Assembly (NCBI GenBank): GCA_903926385.1
Contig: CAIYIS010000081.1
Span: forward strand, 97,398 to 161,397
DNA from: an uncultured Bacteroidota bacterium
Lineage (GTDB): Bacteria; Bacteroidota; Bacteroidia; 2-12-FULL-35-15
Direction of reading: 5' to 3'
Length of the DNA: 64,000 bases
The notes under the pieces are model-generated. The model did not search any database. It worked only from the letters and a program-made list of their open reading frames with translations, and was not told the origin of the DNA. This document shows positions 1-7,288 of this stretch, in pieces. Positions within the stretch are counted from its first letter, which is position 1; each line of letters opens with the position of its first letter. Made by a program: the position numbers and the translations under genes.

Positions 1-225
1 AATTTCTCAGTCGATTTCTATTTACAGCATGCCTCTGTTATTTCAATAGAAATAACAGATGTATTGGGAAGAAATATTAAAACACTGGAAGGAAAAGAAT
101 TTGCAGAAGGAAAAAACAATGTAGAAATTACATTTGCCAACGGAGATTTGAAAGAAGGAATTTATTTCCTCAAATTAATTTCGCCCGAAGGAATACTGGT
201 AAACAAAATTACTAAGATGAAATAA
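1..225 (+). CDS. T9SS sorting-domain protein, C-terminal fragment
   Basis: Only the last 74 codons are in the window; the frame is open at base 1 and ends at TAA 223-225. The fragment is a compact beta-rich domain with the pattern of the Por/type A T9SS C-terminal domain: DVLGRNIKTL, then NNVEIT, then LKEGIYFLKL and a basic end, NKITKMK. Such domains direct cargo through the outer membrane and are then usually removed or attached to the surface. The function of the missing N-terminal part cannot be told. A strong terminator follows 46 bases downstream. Confidence 0.85.
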   Translation, partial: NFSVDFYLQHASVISIEITDVLGRNIKTLEGKEFAEGKNNVEITFANGDLKEGIYFLKLISPEGILVNKITKMK

Positions 226-270
226 AGCAACACAGATTTTTTTCGTCCCATTTTATAGTTGATGTAAAAC

Positions 271-305
271 TAAAAAGCCTCGCATATATTGCGGGGCTTT
301 TTTTA
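271..305 (+). terminator. Rho-independent terminator after the T9SS gene
   Basis: A-rich left flank, stem AAGCCTCGCA / TGCGGGGCTT with a short AT loop, then a T run. It closes the transcript of the T9SS fragment. The stem resembles the hairpins at 760-795 and 45554-45588. Confidence 0.85.
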
Positions 306-364
306 GTTTCAGGTTTCAGGTTGGTGTTTAGTATGAATTTTGTTGATGGTGGCAAGACATTACC

Positions 365-556
365 TGTGAACGACTGTCAGCAACCCGCTGACGGCTGTCG
401 GCAAACCGCTGATGACTGTCGGCAACCCGCTGACGGCTGTCGGCAACTTGCTGACGACTGTCGGCAACCTGCTGATGACTGTCGGCAACCTGCTGACGAC
501 TGTCGGCAACTTTCGGATGACTGTCGGCAACCCGCTGACGACTGTCAGCAACTTGT
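365..556. repeat. 21-bp tandem array A (9 units)
   Basis: The core ACTGTCGGCAAC (or a close variant) recurs at 373, 394, 415, 436, 457, 478, 499, 520 and 541, exactly 21 bp apart each time. Units differ by a few substitutions and no indels. Each unit holds an imperfect dyad, TGaCGACtGTCGgCA. The array lies between two convergent genes (T9SS fragment and atpG), each with its own terminator. Because 21 is divisible by three, frames stay open on both strands (plus frame gives DCRQPAD-type heptads, minus frame LPTVVS-type heptads), so openness is not evidence of coding. Confidence 0.9.
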
Positions 557-685
557 AAACCATCGTTCCTGACCTATGAACTTTAAACCGAATGCCTTCG
601 AAACGAAGCCGTAACAGAGCAATTGCTGCTGCTGATTGGGTACAGGCGATTCATTTGAACAGATTTAAGAATGGTGATACTTTAG

Positions 686-712
686 AGATTGCTTCGCTTC
701 GCTCGCAACGAC
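686..712. repeat. Possible REP-like short palindromic element
   Basis: The stretch contains GATTGCTTCGCTTCG followed by CTCGCAACGAC, with TTGC at 689-692 and GCAA at 704-707 as outer arms around CTTCG-rich sequence. This form resembles short intergenic repeats scattered in many genomes. Only one copy is seen here, so the call is tentative. Confidence 0.3.
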
Positions 713-759
713 AAACTGAAACTTTAAACTTTGAACTTTAAACCTTCCAACTTTGCACC

Positions 760-795
760 AAAAAAGCCCCGCAAAATTTGCGGGGCTTTTTTGGT
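760..795. terminator. Bidirectional terminator at the end of the atp operon
   Basis: A-run, stem GCCCCGCAAA / TTTGCGGGGC with almost no loop, then a T-run, so it works in either direction. It lies 24 bases beyond the atpG stop codon. Nearly the same hairpin stands at 45554-45588. Confidence 0.85.
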
Positions 796-818
796 TAGAT
801 GAATACTGAATAAAACGG

Positions 819-1694
819 TTATCCGTTTAGAGCTTCGGCACCGCCAACAATTTCCAAAATTTCGTTGGTAATGGCAGCCTGACGCGCTTTGTTATACATT
901 AATTTTAGTTCTTTAATTAACGAACCGGCATTGTCGGTGGCTTTGTGCATTGCGGTCATACGAGCACCATGTTCTGATGCCAGCGAATCGCGAAGTGCTG
1001 CAAACAATTGCGTTTTCAAGGAAAGAGGAACTAATGTTTTCACAATTTCGTCTTGATTAGGTTCGTAAATATAGTCGATAGAATGTTTTTTTGCTGAAGT
1101 AACTGCAGGAGGCATTACCGGTAAAAACTGTTCAACAGTAGTTATCTGCACAGCAGCATTTTTAAATTGATTGTAGATCAATTCTACTTTATCAAATTTT
1201 TCGGCAGCAAACAACTCCATTACTTTTTCGGCTACAGGCGCCACATTAGCAAAGGTAAGGCGGTCGAAAAGTTCGTTTGTGTTTTGAGCCATATCTCCTG
1301 TGATGTTGGCCAATGGACTTTTTTTGAAAAAATCTCCTCCTTTTTTACCAATGTTCAAAATAGTAACATTAGCTCCTTTGTACTCTTCGCGAGCCAAACG
1401 GCTTGCCTGTTTGATAACATTCGCGTTAAACCCTCCGCATAAACCTCTGTTAGAAGTAATGACTACCAACAAAACGTTTTTTACTTCGCGTTGCTGAGAA
1501 TATTTACCATCAGATAAGCTTGCACTTAAATTTTCGAGTATTTCTTTAAGCTTGCCGGCATACGGACGCATAGCTGTAACAGCGTCCTGTGCTTTACGCA
1601 ACTTGGCAGCACTCACCATTTTCATGGCGCTTGTTATCTGCTGCGTACTGCTTACAGATGTTATACGAATACGAACCTCTTTTAAATTTGCCAT
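819..1694 (-). CDS. atpG: ATP synthase F1 subunit gamma
   Basis: 291 residues, the usual length for the F1 central-stalk subunit, which rotates inside the alpha3beta3 head and couples proton flow to ATP synthesis. The start MANLKEVRIRI, with ITSAMKMVSAAKLRKAQ just after, is the conserved N-terminal helix; the C-terminal helix MYNKARQAAITNEILEIVGGAEAL is also typical (conserved NxxRQAxIT pattern). The open frame extends 21 codons upstream, but that stretch is a hairpin-rich spacer and lacks family similarity, so the ATG at 1694 is preferred. It is the last gene of the atp operon here; atpD and atpC do not follow. Confidence 0.96.
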   Translation of the reverse strand: MANLKEVRIRITSVSSTQQITSAMKMVSAAKLRKAQDAVTAMRPYAGKLKEILENLSASLSDGKYSQQREVKNVLLVVITSNRGLCGGFNANVIKQASRLAREEYKGANVTILNIGKKGGDFFKKSPLANITGDMAQNTNELFDRLTFANVAPVAEKVMELFAAEKFDKVELIYNQFKNAAVQITTVEQFLPVMPPAVTSAKKHSIDYIYEPNQDEIVKTLVPLSLKTQLFAALRDSLASEHGARMTAMHKATDNAGSLIKELKLMYNKARQAAITNEILEIVGGAEALNG

Positions 1695-1707
1695 TCTATA
1701 TTGATTA

Positions 1708-1767
1708 GATTTGAGTAGTGAGTATTGAGAAGTGAGAAACGGTTTCTCAATACTCAATACTCAAATC
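1708..1767. other. Imperfect inverted repeat in the atpA-atpG gap
   Basis: The left arm (GATTTGAGTAGTGAGTATTG and onward) is matched by a right arm reading back as GATTTGAGTATTGAGTATTG, around a perfect GAGAAACgGTTTCTC centre. It fills the 80-base gap between atpA and atpG. A stem like this inside an operon may affect transcript stability or processing; it lacks a T-run. Confidence 0.65.
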
Positions 1768-1774
1768 TCAATAC

Positions 1775-3352
1775 TTATTTATATCCTTTCGATAAATCCT
1801 TCGCTACTGTCTCCAACACGTTAGTGATTTCGTCAGTAAGTTTTCCTGCTTTTAAATCGTTCAACACATTTTTGTGTTTGGATTCTAGGAAAGCTAAAAA
1901 CTCTGCTTCAAATTCTCTTACTTTGATTACCGGAACATCTCTTAAAAGTCCTTTTGTTCCACAATAAAGAATAGCAGTTTGATGCTCTACCGTCATTGGA
2001 GAAAACTGACCTTGTTTCAAAATTTCCACGTTACGAGCTCCTTTATCAAGAACTGCTTTGGTAGCAGCATCCAAATCGGAACCAAATTTAGAGAACGCCT
2101 CCAACTCGCGGTATTGTGCCTGGTCAAGTTTAAGAGTACCAGCCACTTTTTTCATTGATTTAATCTGAGCATTACCACCCACACGCGATACCGATATACC
2201 CACGTTGATAGCAGGACGAACACCTGCATTAAACAAGTTTAACTCCAAAAATATCTGTCCGTCTGTAATCGAAATAACGTTTGTAGGTATGTAAGCTGAT
2301 ACGTCTCCTGCTTGTGTTTCGATAATTGGTAAAGCTGTTAACGAACCGCCACCTTTTACAATTCCTTTTATAGAATCAGGTAAATCGTTCATGTTTTTAG
2401 CAATGGCATCATTCGAGTTGATTTTAGCGGCACGCTCCAGTAATCTGCTGTGTAAGTAAAATACGTCACCAGGATAAGCCTCACGTCCCGGAGGTCTACG
2501 TAATAAAAGAGATACTTCACGATATGCCACAGCTTGTTTCGATAAATCATCATAAACAATTAATGCCGGACGACCGCTGTCGCGGAAAAACTCGCCAATA
2601 GCAGCCCCTGCAAAAGGAGCATAAAACTGCATCGGTGCCGGGTCGGAAGCCGTTGCCGAAACAATAACTGAATAAGCCATCGCTCCTGTTTCTTCCAACA
2701 CACGTTGAATATTAGCTACTGTAGAACCTTTTTGTCCGATTGCTACATATATACAAAACACAGGTTGTCCTGCTTCATAAAATTCTTTTTGATTTATGAT
2801 GGTATCAATAGCCACAGCTGTTTTACCAGTTTGACGGTCACCGATGATCAACTCACGTTGTCCGCGACCAATAGGAATCATGGCATCTACCGCTTTCAAA
2901 CCGGTTTGTAACGGTTCGTTTACCGGCTGACGATAAATAACTCCGGGAGCTTTACGCTCCAATGGCATTTCGTATAATGTTCCGGTGATAGGTCCTTTTC
3001 CGTCAATAGGAAGTCCCATGGTATCAACCACACGGCCCAACATACCTTCGCCAACCATAATGGAAGCAATTTTTCCTGTACGTTTTACTACATCGCCTTC
3101 TTTAATATTGTTAGAAGAACCAAGGGTTACAGCACCTACGTTGTCTTCTTCAAGATTGAGTACGATACCTTTTAAACCGCTTTCGAATTCAATCAACTCA
3201 CCTGATTGTACTTTAGAAAGACCATAGATACGAGCGATACCATCGCCCACTTCTAATACGGTTCCTACTTCTTCCAATTCTTGCTCCGACTTAAAGCCAG
3301 ATAATTGTTGTCTTAAAATTGCAGATACTTCTGCTGGTTTTACTTCTGCCAT
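1775..3352 (-). CDS. atpA: ATP synthase F1 subunit alpha
   Basis: 525 residues. The regulatory alpha subunit of the F1 head. It opens with [17 protein letters not shown], the conserved delta-contacting N-terminal segment, has a beta-barrel domain ([18 protein letters not shown]), a P-loop GDRQTGKTA near residue 170, and the family signature [15 protein letters not shown] frame extension of nine codons upstream (MEQPLTNKI) is not conserved, so ATG 3352 is chosen. It sits between atpH and atpG; the 131-base gap to atpH carries a dispersed GAGAGG hairpin element. Confidence 0.97.
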   Translation of the reverse strand: MAEVKPAEVSAILRQQLSGFKSEQELEEVGTVLEVGDGIARIYGLSKVQSGELIEFESGLKGIVLNLEEDNVGAVTLGSSNNIKEGDVVKRTGKIASIMVGEGMLGRVVDTMGLPIDGKGPITGTLYEMPLERKAPGVIYRQPVNEPLQTGLKAVDAMIPIGRGQRELIIGDRQTGKTAVAIDTIINQKEFYEAGQPVFCIYVAIGQKGSTVANIQRVLEETGAMAYSVIVSATASDPAPMQFYAPFAGAAIGEFFRDSGRPALIVYDDLSKQAVAYREVSLLLRRPPGREAYPGDVFYLHSRLLERAAKINSNDAIAKNMNDLPDSIKGIVKGGGSLTALPIIETQAGDVSAYIPTNVISITDGQIFLELNLFNAGVRPAINVGISVSRVGGNAQIKSMKKVAGTLKLDQAQYRELEAFSKFGSDLDAATKAVLDKGARNVEILKQGQFSPMTVEHQTAILYCGTKGLLRDVPVIKVREFEAEFLAFLESKHKNVLNDLKAGKLTDEITNVLETVAKDLSKGYK

Positions 3353-3443
3353 TATTTTGTTTGTTAGCGGCTGTTCCAATTCCCTGTAGAGGATTTTTGC
3401 AGCATTTTATTTAGTTAATTTATTATTTTACTTTTTTTTATTT

Positions 3444-3480
3444 CACCTCTCATCTTCTCTTTTTGGAGAGGATGGAAAGG
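3444..3480. repeat. Dispersed GAGAGG hairpin element, copy 1 (diverged)
   Basis: CACCTCTC, an AT-rich stretch, then TTTTTGGAGAGGATGG: arms CCTCTC and GAGAGG. It follows the same plan as the copies at 50901, 51011, 53833 and 55024, though it is the most diverged. It lies in the atpH-atpA gap, just before the atpH stop codon on the plus-strand view. Confidence 0.45.
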
Positions 3481-3483
3481 ATA

Positions 3484-4041
3484 TTAAAACTCTTTTATAA
3501 ACGGATTCTCATTAAAGCTTCTCTTCAGGCTGTTCAATTTGCGGGCAATACTTGCATCCACTTGTTTGTCGCCTACACGAATGATAAAACCTCCGATAAT
3601 ATCTTTATCCACTACTTCTTTTAATACCACAGCGCTATCTGTAACCCCTTTCACTATTTCCATAACTTGTTTACGGATACTGTCGTCAATTCCGCTTGCA
3701 GTAGTTACTACAGCTGTAAGTATTTTGTTTTTTGTTTTATATTGCTCAATAAATTCATGTGCAATTTCGGCAAGATAAATTTCTCTTCTTTTAGCAGTGA
3801 TTAAATGAATATAAGAATCAGTTACTTTAGAAAGTTTTCCATTGAATATTTCTTTCAACACAATTTGTTTCTTATCCGTTTTGATAACAGGGCTTTTTAA
3901 GAAAATAACAAATTCGTGTGTGGATGCGCAAACATCAGCGATGTATTTCATATCAATGTATGCCTGCTCCAACGAACCTTGCTCTATTGCTAGGTCGATA
4001 AATGATTTCGCATATCGTGCTGCTACTCTTGTTCCTTCCAT
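3484..4041 (-). CDS. atpH: ATP synthase F1 subunit delta (OSCP)
   Basis: 185 residues, normal for the delta/OSCP subunit that joins the peripheral stalk (subunit b) to the top of the F1 head. The N-terminal helical domain begins GTRVAARYAKSFIDLAIEQG, the usual RYAxAL-like motif, and the C-terminal part has the conserved KDIIGGFIIRVGDKQVDASI segment. It lies between atpF and atpA in the standard order. The gap to atpF contains a long hairpin at 4051-4110, immediately upstream of the start codon at 4041. Confidence 0.95.
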   Translation of the reverse strand: MEGTRVAARYAKSFIDLAIEQGSLEQAYIDMKYIADVCASTHEFVIFLKSPVIKTDKKQIVLKEIFNGKLSKVTDSYIHLITAKRREIYLAEIAHEFIEQYKTKNKILTAVVTTASGIDDSIRKQVMEIVKGVTDSAVVLKEVVDKDIIGGFIIRVGDKQVDASIARKLNSLKRSFNENPFIKEF

Positions 4042-4050
4042 TTTTTGTTT

Positions 4051-4110
4051 GGTTGTTAGTTGTTAGTTGTTAGTTGTTGGTGCTGGACTAACAACTAACA
4101 ACTAATAACC
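4051..4110. other. Long near-perfect hairpin in the atpF-atpH gap
   Basis: Arms 4051-4073 and 4088-4110 pair at 22 of 23 positions; both are made of repeats of the pentamer/heptamer GTTAGTT. The 14-base loop is 4074-4087. There is no terminator T-run directly after it on the minus strand. It occupies almost all of the 74-base space between atpF and atpH. Confidence 0.8.
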
Positions 4111-4115
4111 ATCAA

Positions 4116-4610
4116 CTAATTTAAGTTAACGTCTTTTAATAAAGTATTCACTAAAGCTTTTTGTTTTTCGTCCGAAGCGAGTTCAGCTTTCAAAACTTTT
4201 TCAGCAATTTCTAAAGATAAAACACCTACCTGATTTTTCAATTCAGTAATAGCTGCCATTTTTTCGTTTTGAATATTTTCGCGAGCCGATTTAAGCATAC
4301 GCTCACCTTCTTTAGCAGCTATACCTTTTGCCTCAGCAATCATTTTCTCTCTTATTTCGCGAGCATCTTTAAGTAATTGGTCGCGTTCGTGACGAGCATC
4401 TGCCAATATTTTTTCGTTACCAGCTTGTAAAGCTTTCATTTCTTCTTTTGCACGTTCAGCAGAATCTAATGCTTCCTGAATGGAAGTTTCTCTGTCGTTT
4501 AACATTTTCAGGATTGGTTTCCAGGCGAATTTACCCAGAATGTACAATATAATCCCGAAGGAAATACACATCCAAAATATAAGACCAAATGCGGGTTTAA
4601 CTAATTCCAT
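4116..4610 (-). CDS. atpF: ATP synthase F0 subunit b
   Basis: 164 residues. The peripheral-stalk subunit: one N-terminal membrane helix (about residues 9-31, FWMCISFGIILYILGKFAWK) followed by a long charged coiled coil rich in Glu, Lys and Ala, typical of b dimers. The conserved KFAWKPILKML junction after the membrane helix is present. It stands between atpE and atpH, as expected. No oddities were seen; the start ATG at 4610 leaves a short cytoplasmic or periplasmic N-terminus as usual. Confidence 0.95.
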   Translation of the reverse strand: MELVKPAFGLIFWMCISFGIILYILGKFAWKPILKMLNDRETSIQEALDSAERAKEEMKALQAGNEKILADARHERDQLLKDAREIREKMIAEAKGIAAKEGERMLKSARENIQNEKMAAITELKNQVGVLSLEIAEKVLKAELASDEKQKALVNTLLKDVNLN

Positions 4611-4714
4611 TATTATTAAAAATTATAAATTATAGATTATGAAATATAAATGTTTTTGTTTTAAAAAATCTGTACTGCAACCAACCGTTGCAGTACAGAA
4701 AATTTGTTTGCGGA

Positions 4715-4990
<276 letters not shown>

Positions 4991-5041
4991 TTATTTGTTT
5001 TTCCTTCGATTTATTCGCTGTCGAAGAAATTCAGCGTTTTT

Positions 5042-6118
5042 TTAATGATGTGCTTCCTCGTGATGATGTTCTTCTATAGCAGAACCAAAATACATGGCAG
5101 CTAATAAAGTGAACACATACGCCTGTAAGAATGCTACTAATAACTCAAGCATTCCCATAAATATTGTAAATGCTACCGAAAACACAGCTACTCCGTAACC
5201 AAGGCCGGTATTCATTTCAGCAAAAATAAAAATCAAGCAGAAGAATGATAGTGCAATAATGTGACCTGCCAACATGTTTGCGAAAAGTCGTATCATCAAT
5301 ACCATCGGTTTCAAAAACATTCCGAAAATTTCGATTGGAGTAAGAATAAATAATACTCCGAAAGGTACTCCGGGCATAGCCAATATATGTCTCCAGTAAT
5401 TCCAGTTAGCACTAAAAATAGTAATTAAGAAAACAATAATAGCAAGTGTCATCCCAACTGCGATATTGCCGGTAAGGTTAGCTCCTCCCGGAATAAAAGG
5501 GATAAGACCTAACATATTATTAATCCAAATAAAGAAAAATACGGTAAGTAAGAAAGGCAGGTATTTTTTATATTTCTTTTCTCCAATAGCCGATTTAGCT
5601 ATGTCGTCTCTAACAAAAATAATCAATGGCTCCAATAACGACTGCATTCCTTTTGGCGCTTTGCCCGGATTGCGAGAATATGCTTTAGCAGCTGAAATAA
5701 ACATCCAAAGCATCAAAACAATGCTCACAAACATGGAAGCAACGTTTTTGGTAATGGATATATCCCAAAGTTTGGAAGTAGCCACCTCATCTGTAGTGCC
5801 ATCTGCATTAACGGCAACAATTTCGTTTTTATTTAATTTGTATCCGTTATATACCTCACCGCCTTCCAAATGTGAAGAAGCAAATACGCTTAACCCTTTG
5901 TCCTGAGAATAAAGTATGACAGGAAGAGGTACAGCAAGATGACCGGCAATATGCCATTCGTGAGAATCGGTAATGTGGTCGATAATCAGTTCACCGGCAT
6001 TAAATTTTGCTGGTTTTGGTGCTTCGGCACCGTTTTCGGTTTGAGCAAAAACGGAGAAAGAAACGAATACTGAAAACAGAAGCAAAAAGCGCTTGTATAT
6101 ATTGATTTTATTAGTCAT
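5042..6118 (-). CDS. atpB: ATP synthase F0 subunit a
   Basis: 358 residues from ATG 6118 (an in-frame ATG at 6139 would add seven). The protein starts with a signal-peptide-like segment (KRFLLLFSVFVSFSVFA, then Q) and a periplasmic stretch of about 100 residues before the five-helix a-subunit core. The essential arginine is in MIRLFANMLAGH near the fourth helix. The C-terminus ends in a His-rich tail, EEHHHEEAHH. The long N-terminus is seen in a-subunits of this phylum. A TAnnTTTG box at 6157-6164 would place transcription start near 6150, which favours 6118 over 6139. Confidence 0.94.
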   Translation of the reverse strand: MTNKINIYKRFLLLFSVFVSFSVFAQTENGAEAPKPAKFNAGELIIDHITDSHEWHIAGHLAVPLPVILYSQDKGLSVFASSHLEGGEVYNGYKLNKNEIVAVNADGTTDEVATSKLWDISITKNVASMFVSIVLMLWMFISAAKAYSRNPGKAPKGMQSLLEPLIIFVRDDIAKSAIGEKKYKKYLPFLLTVFFFIWINNMLGLIPFIPGGANLTGNIAVGMTLAIIVFLITIFSANWNYWRHILAMPGVPFGVLFILTPIEIFGMFLKPMVLMIRLFANMLAGHIIALSFFCLIFIFAEMNTGLGYGVAVFSVAFTIFMGMLELLVAFLQAYVFTLLAAMYFGSAIEEHHHEEAHH

Positions 6119-6156
6119 TGCAGAGAATATGTCGTTCATTTTTTTGAAATCGGGTG

Positions 6157-6164
6157 CAAATGTA
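6157..6164 (-). promoter_or_regulatory. Candidate promoter -7 box before atpB
   Basis: Reads TACATTTG on the minus strand, a full match to TAnnTTTG. No clear TTG lies 19-21 bases upstream. It would give atpB-atpG a start of transcription separate from the bactofilin end of the operon. Confidence 0.5.
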
Positions 6165-6240
6165 TAAAATTAAACTATCTGTAGGGAAAAAATAAACGAC
6201 TTTTTGACGAAATCTTTCAACAAAAAGCATCTGTTTTAGA

Positions 6241-6603
6241 TTACTTTTTCTTTAAATCCTTTTGTAAGGAAATGATTTCGAAAATCAAAAACAGAAAATA
6301 AAATGCCAGAAAGGAAAGTGAAAACGCCATGGCTCCCGTTCGGTCGATAAGCATGTAAGCTATAATGACTATCAGATTCAGAAAAATACGGAAAGTGGTT
6401 GTCCCAAGATAGGCTCTTACAAATCCCTGGGCAGATTGTTTATTGACTTTTATTAAAAACTGGTGAGTAAAAACCGTGGAAATAAAAAAATAAACCACAA
6501 TAAAGGGCATTGCCGGAGAAGTCAGTTTTTCGGGAACAAAATGATTCCAGGCAAGTGAAATCAGTATTAAAAGTATGGAAAAAACAATTGAATTTTTAAT
6601 CAT
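6241..6603 (-). CDS. Small membrane protein of the ATP synthase operon (AtpI-like)
   Basis: 120 residues with four hydrophobic segments (roughly 5-20, 32-50, 68-88 and 92-112) and a basic C-terminus, KDLKKK. Size and topology match AtpI/UncI-type proteins, which sit upstream of atpB in many bacteria and help c-ring assembly or magnesium handling, but I see no diagnostic motif, so the name rests mainly on position between atpZ and atpB. The gap to atpZ is 15 bases, indicating cotranscription. Confidence 0.7.
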   Translation of the reverse strand: MIKNSIVFSILLILISLAWNHFVPEKLTSPAMPFIVVYFFISTVFTHQFLIKVNKQSAQGFVRAYLGTTTFRIFLNLIVIIAYMLIDRTGAMAFSLSFLAFYFLFLIFEIISLQKDLKKK

Positions 6604-6618
6604 TGAGAAAGTGGATGG

Positions 6619-6855
6619 CTATTTTTTCTTAAGAAAATCTTTAATTACCATATATATTGCTCCAAAAACGGAAAGCAACGACAGGACTAAAGTAAAAACA
6701 GGGAATTTTTTTAAACCCAGATATTCATCTAATTTAATACCTCCATACATACCGAGAAAAATGATGGCTCCCATTTGAAAGCCCATTGTCGAATATTTGG
6801 CGTAATCGTTAAGCGGTTTTTTCGTTGACTTTTGATTTTTCTTGTTGCTGAGCAC
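6619..6855 (-). CDS. AtpZ/AtpI family protein
   Basis: 78 residues with two membrane helices and a basic end, IKDFLKKK. The segment NDYAKYSTMGFQMGAIIFLGMYGGIKLD followed by LGLKKFPVFTLVLSL matches the AtpZ family (F0F1-ATPase accessory, proposed Mg/Ca transporter or assembly factor); the GIKLD plus second helix pattern is diagnostic. The only start that keeps the conserved N-terminus is a GTG at 6855, so the gene overlaps the end of the bactofilin gene by 47 bases. The next ATG (6786) would cut into the first helix. Confidence 0.82.
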   Translation of the reverse strand: MLSNKKNQKSTKKPLNDYAKYSTMGFQMGAIIFLGMYGGIKLDEYLGLKKFPVFTLVLSLLSVFGAIYMVIKDFLKKK

Positions 6856-7234
6856 CTTTTATGTCTTTTATTACTCCTCCCATAGAGCACGAGCCGGAGA
6901 AAGTAGCTCCCGGTTCAACAGCTATTTTGTTGGTAATAATATCGCAGGTTAATTTGGCCGATGCTTTTAAGGACAATAATTCGGCAACTCCAATTTTACC
7001 TTTTACGGTACCCGAAATATCGGCATTCTGACAGATAATTTCTCCTTCTATGCTTCCGGAGGCTCCCACCACTAGTTTACCTTTTACATTTATCGAACCG
7101 GTTAATGTTCCGTCAATACGGATATCACCATTGGTTACTATATCGCCTTCTATTTTGGTGCCTGCACCAAGAATATTTACGGAAGGATTTTCTGAAACGC
7201 TTGCTTTTTCTGTTGAACTGTTGAACATTGCCAT
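6809..7234 (-). CDS. Bactofilin (polymer-forming cytoskeletal protein)
   Basis: 141 residues. The middle (about 20-115) is a right-handed beta-helix of short repeats such as GTKIEGDIVTNGDIRIDGTL and GSINVKGKLVVGASGSIEGE, the DUF583/bactofilin pattern; the ends are polar and probably disordered. Bactofilins polymerise into filaments that shape cells or anchor complexes. It is the first gene of the atp operon, overlapping atpZ by 47 bases, an arrangement that suggests translational coupling. An imperfect promoter box (TATCTTCG) lies 23 bases upstream. Confidence 0.88.
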   Translation of the reverse strand: MAMFNSSTEKASVSENPSVNILGAGTKIEGDIVTNGDIRIDGTLTGSINVKGKLVVGASGSIEGEIICQNADISGTVKGKIGVAELLSLKASAKLTCDIITNKIAVEPGATFSGSCSMGGVIKDIKGAQQQEKSKVNEKTA

Positions 7235-7256
7235 AGTAGTTGTGTTTTTGAGTTAG

Positions 7257-7264
7257 CGAAGATA
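7257..7264 (-). promoter_or_regulatory. Candidate promoter of the bactofilin-atp operon
   Basis: TATCTTCG on the minus strand, one base off TAnnTTTG, 23 bases upstream of the bactofilin start. It is the likely main promoter for the nine-gene operon. Confidence 0.45.
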
Positions 7265-7288
7265 TATATTTTTATTTAATAATATGCA

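Noticed and set aside
321..572. An 83-codon frame of DCRQPAD heptads through array A, and a similar frame on the other strand
   Set aside because: The 21-bp period keeps all frames without stops open automatically; frames are open on both strands, and there is no promoter or start context. Treated as a DNA repeat.
592..741. A 49-codon frame (MPSKRSRNRAIAAADWVQAI and onward) between array A and the atp terminator
   Set aside because: No promoter, no known family, and its end overlaps a REP-like element. It could be a gene remnant, but the evidence is too thin.
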